NCBI GenBank assembly: GCA_036186865.1
Contig: AP025056.1
Span: 29,319,092-29,383,091, forward strand
Direction: 5' to 3'
Length of the DNA: 64,000 nucleotides
DNA from: Eustoma russellianum
Taxonomy: Eukaryota; Streptophyta; Magnoliopsida; Gentianales; Gentianaceae
The translations under genes were made by a program, and so were the position numbers. The notes beneath the pieces were generated by a model. The model made no database searches. It was not told the DNA's origin and saw only the letters and a program-made list of their open reading frames with translations. This document shows, one piece after another, positions 26,297-37,420 of the stretch (the stretch's first letter is position 1; every line of letters starts with the position of its first letter).

Positions 26297-27321
26297 ATGC
26301 GTGTATATATATAATGTCTATACATGTATATAGTGTACGTGTATATATAATGTATATATGTATATGCTTATTACTCAGACATCGATCTATAATTTCTTGA
26401 GAAGAAATTCTAAACATACTACATGATGATCCAACTTTGATATGAAGATAAATACTTAGTATTTGTAAAACCATGAAGGATCTAGGAAGAGTACTTGCCT
26501 TGGTTCACTTTTCTTACACTTAGATGATGGTTCCTTCACTTGGTTTGGAAGAGAGTTCTTCTTTCTTCCTTCCTAGTATACACGGTTTTTAGGGTTAAAA
26601 AGGAGGGTTAGTGAGCAACTTATAAAACTAATTATATGGAAGAATCAAACTTAAACTTTATAAAGTTCTTACCTTGATTTCCTTAGATGTTACAACCTTC
26701 TTGAATCTTTCTTAGTTGATGGAGTGTTCATGGTACTTAGGAGAAGAAAATCTTCTCCTTGTTGAAGGCAAAACTTTTGGCCAAGAGGGAGGGAGAAGGG
26801 GGTGTTGGAGTGTTCTTGAGTTTTTCTTGGATTTAGGATGAAATTAGTTGATTTGAAGATGTATTATTTGAGGAGTTGAAGAAGAAATAAAAATTTCTTC
26901 TTTACTAAGGTGGGGGCGGCCAAGTATGGGAGGGTTGGGGTGAAAGACAACCTTTAGACAAGTATGGGTGTAAGGAATGGGTTTTATGACAAGATTCTTA
27001 AGCATGGTAATTTTTTATGCTAAATGTTTAAAGTGTAAGACAAGTTGTCTTCACCTTCCTTTTTATTTTCCTTTTTCTTTTTCTTTCATGTATGTATTTT
27101 ATTTTCTTTTATTTAAAGTAGTATAAAATTGTTGTGTCATGTATTTATTTTTGATTTAATTTATACTAATAGTTTAAGTTGTTACTAACTAATTAAATTT
27201 GAATTTCTATTGTGTAGATTCAAACGTTTATGATATAATTGCTAATGGATCGTACACCTATGAGATTACGTATATGGTATTGTAGGTTGTTACGACATGA
27301 CGAATTTTCCGGGCTGTAACA

Positions 27322-28892
27322 CTTGTGATGGCCGAATTCATGGTCTTGAATGTGTCCAAGTTCATTCTCAATTTGATAAGGACATTTACCATCAATTGGT
27401 GATTTATTTCAAAAAGAAAAATCAAAGAAAAATGGTATTATTTTGAATTGTACAACCATGTAACACATGCTGAAAATTCAGCATGGTAAACCACTTAATG
27501 GCCGATTTTCATACTTGCTTGGGAAGGAATTTGGTCTTGCAACATTTATGTGATTATCTTGAGCATTATGGAAATAATTTTATGATTGATATTGGCACAT
27601 GTTTGAGTGATATATTCAGATTTTCCAAGTCATCAAATGATGACATCATCCAACCAATCATGAAGTACCAAGTAAGCAAAGCTTAAATGATCATCCAATA
27701 AGAAGATGCCAAGTAAGCAAGACCTTGTCACAATGATGTCTTACATTCTCCCAAGGACTTAGAAGATAATTTTCAAGAGGGGGAGGACTAAGGGTGGACG
27801 GCCAAACAACATTAAAAGGAAAGAAGATGAGCAAAAACAAGACAAGCACAAGCATTGCAAATCAAAGTGATCAAAACGCCTAGCTCTTCTTCTTCTACAT
27901 TCTCTTTCTTTCTTTCTTCTTGAAAGCCTATTGTATTCATATTTTTCAATCTTGAATAGGCTTGATATAGACCACCACATATTCCATATCTTTGTAAAAG
28001 ATTGATCAAGGTGTGATCAATCTTCATTCTTGCGAGGTGGTGGTATTTGTGCATATTGTATTGAACGTGCAAGGTTTGTAAAGGGTTGGAGTTGGTGTGT
28101 AACTACATCAACCCTGTGGTAAGGTGTATTGCGTGTGTGTGACTAGTGTGAACCAAGGAAGGTGTTCCTTGAAGACTGGAGTAGGTTGTTCATAACCGAA
28201 CCAGTATAAAATTCTTGGTGCCATTTACTTTCAGCATTTACTTTCTGTTACTGCACAGTTTATTCTTTTTGTTGGCGTCCTTAAAAATAGTAAACGACTT
28301 TCAAAAATCACAAAAATTTCCAGAAACATAGTCACACGTTCTAGGGTTAATTTGGCACAAGTTTCAACCCTTTTGGATAAGTATAAGTCGATCAAACATC
28401 AAAAGTTATGAGACTAGTGCAGTCTGATTCTCAGACTTGCAAAGGTTGAGACTTTGATTGTAATTGACCTACTTCCCAAACGAATTTTGCAAAACTGTTT
28501 CAACCCACTTAAATATAGTATATAAGGAGTTAGTGGTTAAATTTTTAGAGCATGTGGACTTACACACAAATAGGAATAAACTTTTCAAAACCGTCTACCG
28601 TTTCTGGCAGATTCGCGCAATCTGATCACCAACGGTTCTTGAAGGGGTTAAAGGTTGAATTTTAATTTGAAATTTTTAGGGGACCCTCATAACATCTGAG
28701 GCTAAGTTCTCTCAAAATTTCAAAATTTTTGGAGATCTATAACCTGGTTTTAAAAACGTTTTAAAACTGGTCATGGAAACAGAATCTGTTTTCAGAAGTT
28801 GAGTTGTTTAGTTTTAAACAAATTTTAAAAACCACACTTTCCGCACCACCTATTCAACCCCCCCCTTCTAGTGGTGCCTTGCAGATCCTACA
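27322..28892 (+). repeat. Sirevirus 1 5' LTR, 3' part
   Basis: Aligns with about 35195-36745 of the 3' LTR and ends in the same GCAGATCCTACA. The upstream half lies beyond Gypsy A, outside the window. Confidence 0.88.
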
Positions 28893-28895
28893 AAT

Positions 28896-30295
28896 ATGGA
28901 TCTTCGTTTGACTAACATCTACAATTCTCTTGAGTCTCTTGGTAAAGCTTTTACCATGCAGGAAAAAGTACAGAAAGTCTTGCGAGGCCTTCCATCAGAG
29001 TGGGACCCTAAAGTAACCGCAATAGAAGAAAGCAAAGAAACGAACTCAATAAAAATGGAAGAGTTAATTGGATCACTTAAGGTGTATGAAAATAAACTCA
29101 CCATACGGAAATCGGAATCATCTAAACAAGGTAAAGCTATTGCTTTTAAATCAAATGAATACATCTCTACTTCTTCCGATCACGTAGATGATAGTGATTC
29201 TGAATCGGATAATGATGACCTAATTCTATTGGCTAAAGGTTTAAGAAAATTTATGAGAAGGTCAAACAAATATAAAGGCACTACAACTAAAAGAAATAAG
29301 AATAAGACAAATGATAAAGATGTTAAATGTTATGAATGTGGCAAACTTGGACATTTATCATATGACTGTCCCAATAAAGAAAAGCAAACAAATAAATACC
29401 CTGACAAGGAACGGAACAAGAATAGACTAGTCTTAGAATCCAAGCAAAGGAAACGTGCTCTAAAGGCCTCCACTTGGAGTGATACATCAGATTCCGAGAC
29501 TGAAACTGAAGAAGAGACAGCACAAGTATGCTTTGTGTCCAAAGCATCTAATGAGGTATCATCTGATTCTGATTCTGACTCTGAGCCTTCTTATGATGAT
29601 CTTTTTAGTCAGTATTTAGAATTGCATAAATTCACTAAGACTCTCGCTAAGGAAAAGAAGCGATTAATTGAAGATAAGAAACTGTTAGAATCTTCTAACG
29701 AGAATCTTGTCGCTCAATTAAACGATTCAAAGAAAGAGTCATCATGCATCATCACTACATTAAAGACAGAGATTTCATCATTAACCACTAAAAATAACGA
29801 AATGAAATCCGAGATTTCAAATTTGAAATCAAGGAATATAGACCTAGAGAAAATGATGAAACAGTTTGATACGGGATCTAACATGTTGCATCGTATTATC
29901 TTATCACAAACCAACTAAGTTTGTTGTGTCTAAGAAAGTAGACACCCCAAAGCCTCAAACGGCGTCTAAGATGACGCAAAAAACCGCCTCTTCCCTCATC
30001 ACGCCCTACTGCCTCTTCATATCATGCGAAATACAATTTTGTACCATATAGATATGAAAAGAAAAGAGTGATGCATACATGGCATTCATTTCATCCACGC
30101 ACTATGCACACACACACAAGGACACATCAAAAACGTCCTTCATGCAATGAGTATAAAGGAGTTCTTGGGCAAAGGCCCAAAGTGCATTCACCACATGTCT
30201 ACTATATCGCACCTTCATCTACATTCTTGCCATTTGCTTGACCGAGAAGGATCACCCAAGTATGGGTGACGAAAGGTGTTTTTACCAAGAGGTGA
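28896..30295 (+). pseudogene. Sirevirus 1 gag, N terminus deleted
   Basis: Begins at MDLRLTNIYNSLESLG, which is internal in the intact order (compare Sirevirus 2, 53590), so about 170 N-terminal residues and the primer site are lost. It then has the capsid-like part, a zinc knuckle CYECGKLGHLSYDC (about 29330), a serine/aspartate-rich acidic run and a long coiled coil (about 29600-29870). A deletion of roughly 60 bases near 29910 removes the stretch after RIILSQ and breaks the frame. The terminal TGA (30293-30295) is shared with Sirevirus 2. Confidence 0.85.
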
Positions 30296-30338
30296 TTAAC
30301 TAACTCGAAAGGACCCAAAGTTAAAAAGGTACCTAAAT

Positions 30339-31860
30339 CATTTTTGCACATTGCAGGGAGCCCACACATCAAAAGGTACAACTATAAAGTGGTTCCTTGG
30401 CAGTGGCTGCTCGAGGCACATGACGGGTGACCCGAGCTTGTTCACAAAATTAAAGAAGGTCACAAAAGGCGGATCCGTGACCTTTGGAGACAACAGCGAA
30501 GGCAAGATCATCGGAAAAGGTACGATAGGAAATCCAAGCACTCTTCAAATCTCCAACGTCTATTTGGTAAGCAACTTATCTTACAATCTTCTTAGCATTT
30601 CTCAATTTATTGACAATGGCTTTGACGTGTGTTTCACTCACCCTTATTGCAATATAATAAATAAAAATGGAGAAACCGTTTTAAAAGGAAAATGAGAAGG
30701 TAACATCTTTACGCTTTCTATGGATGATATGGTAGACGCTAAAGTTAAGTGCTTTATGTCAAACGAACCTAATGTAAATTTATGGCATAGACGTTTATGA
30801 CACATTGGCATTTCCACACTAGAAAAACTCCAACGAAAGAACCTAGTATGAGGATCGCCTACACTTGATTTAGACAACTTTCAGTTGTGTGAATCTTGCA
30901 TAAAAGGCGAAAAGACACATGAGTCACTTAAGCCTAAGAATGAAATAAGCACGACTAGAGTCTTAGAACTATTACACATTGATTTGTTTGGTCCTAGTCG
31001 CACTACAACCCTTGGTGGGTGCCACTATGCATGCGTGATTGTTGATGATTTTTCTCGTTATACTTGGACTTTATTTCTTGCACATAAGGATGATAGTGCC
31101 ATTGAGATTGCGAAATTAATCAAACAACTTGAAAATCAATACGGTGTCAATGTGAAAAAGATAAGAAGCGATAGATGCGGTGAATTTAAAAACAATGATA
31201 TGATTTCATTTTGCGTAGAAAAAAGAATCAAGCATGAATTTTCGCCACCGAGAACTCCACAATTAAATGGAGTAGTAGAAAGAAAGAATCGAACACTACA
31301 AGAAATCGCTAGGACTATGTTATGCGAAAAAAAATTGCCTAGATTTTTGTGGACGGAAGCCGTAAATTGTGCATGCTACATAGTAAACCGCCTATCCATT
31401 AGAAAGAAAATAAACAAGATGCCTTATGAGATTTTAAATGATCGCATGCCTATGATTGACTATTTTTGTGTGTTTGGATGCAAATGTTTTGTTTTGAATA
31501 CAAAAGATAATTTAGATAAATTTGAATCCAAATCAATTGAGTGCATTTTTGTTGGATATTCTATAAATTCAAAGGCATATAGATGTTATGATCCTCTCAC
31601 TAGACAAATCATAGAATCTATTCATGTGAAGTTCAATGAATTTGGTGAGATTGATAAAGATAAAGAATATGATGATGACTTTGAATTGAAACCTGTGTTG
31701 AATGAAGATGATGGTACATTTGATATGCATGCCATGAATGATACATTAGAAATGCATGATCACTTAGAAATGCATGATAACATAGAAAATAATCAACCAA
31801 GATGGCATAGAGATCACCCACATGATCTTATCATAGGCGATATCACTCATGGTGTACGAC
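30339..31860 (+). pseudogene. Sirevirus 1 pol: protease and integrase (broken)
   Basis: The protease core reads FLGSGCSRHMTGD, with Gly in place of the catalytic Asp present in Sirevirus 2 (FLDSGCSRHMTGD). The GAG-pre-integrase zinc region follows with three stops (near 30694, 30799 and 30850). From 30885 the integrase is open: CESCIKG, then D, D and E of the core in ELLHIDLFGPSR, KKIRSDRCGEF and NGVVERKNRTLQE, and the copia motif FGCKCFVLNTKDN. Past about 31700 comes a linker with MHD-rich repeats. Integrase residues look intact. The protease change and the stops make this copy dead. Confidence 0.87.
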
Positions 31861-33452
31861 CACGTAGAAGAATAACTTCGGATGAAATAAATCAATTTCA
31901 TGCTATGATTTCTGAAATTGAACCCAAAAATATGCATGATGCTTTGAGTGATTCTTCTTGGATTGATGCTATGCATGATGAGCTTAATCAATTTGTTAGA
32001 AATGATGTATTTGATTTAGTGCTACGACCACAAGATAAGACCATAATAGGCACAAAGTGGGTGTTTAGGAATAAAATGAATGAAGAAGGAAAGGTCGTTA
32101 GAAATAAAGCTAGACTTGTAGCACAAGGCTATAATCAAGAAGAAGGAATTGACTACGATGAAACATTTGCACCCGTAGCACGTTTAGAAGCTATACGACT
32201 TTTACTTGCCATTGCTTGAATGAAAGATTTCAAATTTTATCAAATGGACGTAAAAAGTGCATTCCTAAATGGGTTTATACAAGAAGAGGTATACGTGAAG
32301 CAACCACCCGGTTTTGAAGATTTGAAACATCCCGATCATGTGTACAAGCTAAAGAAGGCACTATATGAACTAAAGCAAGCACCGAGAGCATGGTATGATC
32401 GTTTTGCTACTTTCTTTTTAAAAAATGATTTTAAATGAGGTACTATAGATAGTACACTATTTTTGAAACAAGATAAATCGGATTTACTTATTATTCAAAT
32501 CTACGTTGATGACATTATTTTCGGTTCTACCTCACATAGACTTGTTGAAGATTTTGAAAATCGCATGAAATCCGAACTCGAAATGTCTATGGTTGGTGAA
32601 CTTAACTATTTTCTTTGCTTTCAGATTAAGCAAACGAGTAAAGGCATTCACATAAGTCAAGCTAAATATATAAATGACATGATTAAAAAGTTGAACTTTG
32701 AAAATTTGAAACCATCCCCCACCCCTATGAGTGTCACCACCAAATTGGATAAGGATGAACATGGCAAAGATTTTGATAATGCCTTATATAGATCTATGAT
32801 TGGTTCTTTGCTATATTTAACTGCTAGTAGGCCTGATATCATGTTCAGTGTATGCATGTGTGCACGTTTTCAGAGTCAACCTAAGGTGTCTCACTATAAT
32901 GCAGTAAAAAGAATATTCCGTTATATTAAGTACACGCCCACCTTAGGAATTTGGTATGATAAAGATTCCAAATTTAACTTACATGCTTATACTGATGCAG
33001 ATTACGGTGGCAATAAAATAGATAGGAAAAGCATGAGTGGCACTTGCCAATTTATAGGAAACTCACTCATTTCATGGTTTTCCAAAAATCAAGCAAGCAT
33101 TGCTTTGTCCACTACTAAGGCTGAGTACATGGCACTTAGCCTTTGCTGCACACAGTAGTTATGGATAAAACAACAACTTTCGGACTTTGGAATTACCGTA
33201 AATAGAATTCTTATATATTGTGACAGTATGAGTGCCATTAATCTGTCTAAGAACCCCGTATTACACTCTAAGGACAAACATATAGAAGTACACTATCACT
33301 TTCTTCGTGATCACGTAAACAATGGTGATATTGTTATAGATCACGTACGCACAGAAGCACAAGTAGCGGATGTCTTTACAAACGCCTTAAATCAAGCCAC
33401 TTATGAATCTCTTCGTTCTAAATTAAGCATGATTTCAGCTGATATGATTTGA
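31861..33452 (+). pseudogene. Sirevirus 1 pol: reverse transcriptase and RNase H (broken)
   Basis: Reverse transcriptase motifs in order: TKWVFRNKMNEEG, KARLVAQGYNQEEGIDYDET, YQMDVKSAFLNG, PRAWYDRF and the catalytic YVDDIIFG (about 32500). RNase H follows with YTDADYGG, TKAEYMALS and HFLRDHV. Stops at 32217-32219, 32436-32438 (TGA where Sirevirus 2 has CGT) and 33156-33158 interrupt one continuous frame. No ORF follows pol, so there is no env-like gene. Confidence 0.88.
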
Positions 33453-33513
33453 TTTAATTTGATTTGATTCTCTTTCCTTATTTACAGGCATCTTTTGATT
33501 TACTTTCCAAAAT

Positions 33514-33711
33514 AAAGGGGGAGAGAAAGCATGATTTAAGGGGGAGAGAGATACTAATTGATACCGATAATTGATACTGATTGCATAAATCAAGGGGGAG
33601 CGGATTCAAAATTTAAATTTCAAATTTTGAATTTATGCATGATTGAAGCGGGAGCGATAGGATTTAAATCATGTGCATAGGTTATTTTGAAAATCATGAA
33701 AAGGAGGAGAT
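33514..33711 (+). promoter_or_regulatory. Multiple polypurine tracts of Sirevirus 1
   Basis: Purine runs at about 33514-33529, 33538-33551, 33592-33600, 33645-33661 and the LTR-proximal 33701-33711 (AAGGAGGAGAT). Repeated tracts upstream of the 3' LTR are a known Sirevirus trait. Confidence 0.8.
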
Positions 33712-36700
33712 TGTAGAGAAAAAGGGGGTTTGAGTGATTTCAAAATATATGATTTAAATGAGCTTAAAAACGTGCATAAGATAAATGTGCATGATATGTT
33801 GCATATTACTTGCCTTATATAGTTCATATATAATGTTGTTGTACGAACGAGCCATGAAGCTTTAAGGCTTACATCAAATGGCAAACATTTGTTGTGTTTA
33901 TACTATTTTCAGGTGCCACCATTAATGAACTAAACTAGTTCATTAAGTGAAGTACTTAGTTAATTAAACTAAGTAGTTCATTAAAGGAAGCTACATTTGA
34001 ACAAGGCACAAAGGCAACAAGACTAAGAAAGGAAAGTCTCCTCCTCCTCTCTTCATCAATATACACGCCTACATACATATATAAAAATATATTTTCAGAT
34101 TTTTTGAAAAAGGCACATACACATGTATTTCAACGTACTATCGACACGTTATATATTTTACGTACCTACGTTAACGTCACACCACCATACTTAACTCCTA
34201 TTTATGAGTATATTCAGGTCTTATATCATATGATATAAGTCATGGTGATGACAAATTAAATACGACACGTTAAAAGATTCTAAACCAAAAATTGTCGCAT
34301 CGGGCGAATACCGAAACTTCGCCAACATGTCACGTACTTGCCATAATTAGATGGCCAGCCCATACACTTCAAAAATAATTATTATTTTCGTGCATATGAT
34401 GATATTCTCAGCCATAAAATCATTTCATGTTGGCACACACAAATCATCCCACATTAAGGCCAAATTGTGGAGATTCCAATTTCAATTTTGGCACATGTTA
34501 ATGGCGCCAATTTAGACCAGCCAAGTGCTGAAAATTAAATTTTATATTACATATATTATGTGTAATATAATATATATAACATGTGCAAAAAGTTGGACTT
34601 TAATTAGAGAAAAATCGGGTAATCGATAAACATCGAAAATTCGGTTTTCTACGTACACAACACATGGAACATTTTTGGCACATCACACGACACGTATCTA
34701 GAAACTTTTTACATATGTCATACATCTTAAAGTGTTCTAGAAAATTATATTAAGGGCTGATTGGAATATACCATGTGTATATTATTAAATGTGCACTATT
34801 TTACAAAGTTTGCAAAAATAAAATTCAGCACATCCATATACATGTGTACACGCCTAAATGCACTTGATGGAGCATATGTGGAGCCTTGTTGGCATATTGA
34901 TTGGTCAAGAATCAATCATACAATGTTGGGGATTTAAAGAAAGAAGCTATAAAAGGTAATGTTTTAAACTTTATCTCATTTGTAACACATGCTGAAAATT
35001 TCAGCATGTGTACTAAAGGGTGGCCGAATTTCCTCTCCAAAATTAGACAAATTTTGTGTCTTGAAACATGTGATCAATTGGAAGAAGAAATGGAAGTAAT
35101 TTGAATAAGATATAAAGTCATAAAGTGTGATATCTTGAATATCACACATGGTAAAAAAAAATTTCAGCATGTGTGTATGCACCTTGGCCGATTTTGTGGC
35201 CATGTTGGTGTCCGAATTTCATTTCCAAGATTATGAGGATATTGTCTACTAAATGATGACTAATTTTTGGAGAAAAATCAAAGAAAATTTGGTAGTAATT
35301 TGAAATGGAGCATCATGTATCACATGCTGAAATTTCAGCATGTCAACTACTCATTATGGCCGATTTTATCACCTTGTGTGGAGAACTATTATCTTGCTTG
35401 ATTTGAATGATAATATTATGAGTTATGGCAACTAATTTATGTTGATTTTGGCACATGTTTTTAGTGGAATTTTTAGATTTTCCAAGTCATCAAATGATGA
35501 CAACATTCAACCAATCATGAAGTGCCAAGTAAGCAAAGGTTAAATGATCATCCAATAAGAAGGTGTCAAGTAAGCAAGATCACGTCACAATGATGCCACA
35601 CATTCTCCCAATGACTTAGAAGACAATTTTCAAGAGGAGAAGGACCTAAGGGGGGACGGCTATAGTGGATAAAAAGGAAAGGAGAAGAGCAAAACAAAGA
35701 CAAGAACGAGCATTACATTCTTGTGATCAAAAACGCCTAGCACTCCTTCTTTCTACACTTCTTTCTTTCTTCTTTCTTGAAAGCCTATTGTACTTATATT
35801 CATATTCTTGAATAGGCTTATCTTAGACCACCACACATTCTATATCTTTGTAAAAGATTGATCAAGGTGTGATGAATCTTCATTCTTGCAAGGTGGTGGT
35901 GTCCGTGCGTAATTGTATTCATCATATAAGGTTTGTAAAGGGTTGGAGTTGCTGTGTAACTCCATCAACCCTGTGGTAAGGTGTATTTGTGTTGTGTGAC
36001 TAGCGTGAACCGATGAAGGTGTTCCTCGAAGACTGGAGTAGGTTGTTTATAACCGAACCAGTATAAAATTCTCGGTGTTATTTACTTTCAGCACTTATAT
36101 TCTGTTTCAGCACTGTTTATCCGTTTTGTTTACGTTTGTAAAAATAGTAAACGTTTTTCAAAAATTATAAAACTTTCCAAAAACATAGTCACACGTCTTA
36201 AGGTTAATTTGACACAAGTTTCAATCCTTTTGGACAAGTATAAGTCGATCAAACATCCAAAGTTTTGAGACTAGTGCAGTCTGATTTTCAGGCTTGCAAA
36301 GGTTGAGACTTTGAGTGTATTTGACTAACTTCCCGAAAGAATTTTTCAAAACTGTTTCAACCCATTTAAATACAACATATAAGGGGTTAGTGGTTAAAAT
36401 TTCAGAGCAATTGGAGTTAAGTAGAAATAGGAATAAATGTTTCAAAACAGTCTACCGTTTCTGGCAGATTCGCGTAATCTGACCATAACGATTTTTGAAG
36501 GGGTTAAAGGTTGAATTTAAATCTGAAATTTTTAGGAGACACTCATAACATCTGAGGCTAAGTTTTCTAAAAATTTTAGAATTTTTGAAGACCTACAACC
36601 TAGTTTTAAAAACGTTTTAAAACTGGTCCTGAAAACAGAATCTGTTTTCAGAAGTTGAGCTTTTGATTTTAAACAATTTTAAAAACCACACTTTCCGCAC

Positions 36701-36745
36701 CAACTGTTCAACTCCCCCTCCTAGTGGTGCCTTGCAGATCCTACA
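33712..36745 (+). repeat. Sirevirus 1 3' LTR, 3,034 bp
   Basis: Starts TGTAGAGAA after the purine tract and ends GCAGATCCTACA. It is packed with palindromes (33925-33950, 34220-34243, 34986-35010, 35322-35343). No gene is visible. Confidence 0.9.
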
Positions 36746-37152
36746 TTTGCCAGAACCTGGGGTATAGGCCCATGACCCTGATGGTCATCACTGTCGTGTC
36801 CCCCATTCCCTGCTCGCTCACGTCGTGGAGGCATTTTCCTGGAGTTGGAGTTCACGAAAACTATGCAGGTTATTAAAAAAAATTAGTGAAACTGTCGATC
36901 GCAGGGTAAAACTGTAATTAAACAAGAAAAGCTCACCATCGGGCCCACACCTCCCTTAACTCGATCATAACTTAGGTTTACTTCATTTATTAGGGGTATA
37001 GTCGTCATTTTTAGGAAAAGATCATAGCTTATGTCTAGGTGATCTAGATACTCCTAAGTTTCCGAGGCGGATCTGAAACCTCGGCTCTGAGACCACCTGT
37101 AGCGCTCTGCTATCGAACCCTAGCATCGAGAACAGTGCACCCCCGTATCTTA
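36746..37152 (-). mobile_element. Gypsy B fragment: gag start, leader, primer site, LTR edge
   Basis: On the minus strand an ATG at 36834-36832 opens MPPRRERAGNGGHDSDD, typical of a gypsy gag N terminus. It is cut at 36745 by Sirevirus 1. Upstream lie a 250-base leader, a primer site (37083-37095) and about 55 bases of LTR (end GCGCTACA, 37098). The rest is missing, replaced by a Sirevirus LTR fragment. Confidence 0.75.
37083..37095 (-). promoter_or_regulatory. Primer-binding site of Gypsy B
   Basis: Minus strand TGGTCTCAGAGCC, one change from the tRNA-Met form, two bases from the LTR end CTACA, as in the LARD-like element. Confidence 0.7.
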
Positions 37153-37420
37153 TAGGATCTGCAAGGCACCACTAGAAGGGGGGGTTGAATAGATGGTGCG
37201 GAAAGTGTGCTTTTTAAAATTTCTTTAAACTTGAACAATTCAAGTTCTGAAAACAGATTCTGTTTTCAGGACCTGTTTTAAAACGTTTTTAAAACTAGGT
37301 TAGAGGTCTCCAAAAATTATGAAATTTTGAGAGAACTTAGCCTCAGATGTTATGAGGGTCCCCTAAAAATTTCAAATCAAAATTCAACCTTTAACCCCTT
37401 CAAAAACCGTTGGTACTCAG
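37153..37420 (-). repeat. Truncated Sirevirus LTR fragment
   Basis: TAGGATCTGCAAGGCACC and the next 250 bases match the start (plus-strand view) of the Sirevirus 2 LTRs. The match stops abruptly after GGTACTCAG, and the first two bases are also lost. No target duplication is visible. Confidence 0.85.

Larger units (their letters stand above)
1..27321 (-). mobile_element. Gypsy A: Tekay-like Ty3/gypsy chromovirus, nested, left end outside window
   Basis: Reads on the minus strand. Its interior (7647-12585) holds gag, then protease, reverse transcriptase, RNase H, integrase and a C-terminal chromodomain-like tail, which is the gypsy gene order. A tRNA-Met type primer site lies at 12572-12583, two bases inside the right LTR, and a purine tract (minus strand) abuts the left LTR. 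Each LTR hosts another element: LINE A on the left, the LARD-like element on the right. The right LTR ends at 27321 against Sirevirus LTR sequence, so Gypsy A landed in Sirevirus 1. CTTGT at 27322-27326 should be its 5-bp target duplication, but the left partner is outside the window. Confidence 0.9.
12586..27321 (-). repeat. 5' LTR of Gypsy A, split by the LARD-like element
   Basis: Without the insert it is 12586-15169 plus 26302-27321, about 3.6 kb. On the minus strand it starts TGTTACAG (27321) and ends GCGCTGCA next to the primer site. It holds AT-rich tandem repeats (14235-14750), a TA-rich stretch (14750-15169) and a CATAAC-rich stretch (13300-13500). No gene is visible in it. Confidence 0.9.
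27322..36745 (+). mobile_element. Sirevirus 1: Ty1/copia element, 5' LTR cut by Gypsy A
   Basis: Plus strand. Partial 5' LTR (27322-28892), interior with gag, protease, integrase, reverse transcriptase and RNase H in copia order, several purine tracts, and a complete 3' LTR (33712-36745). The coiled-coil gag with acidic DSDSDSEPSYDD stretch and the multiple purine tracts fit Sireviruses. The primer site and gag N terminus are deleted. TTTGC after the 3' LTR may be its target duplication, partner outside the window. It lies in the gag of Gypsy B. Confidence 0.88.
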
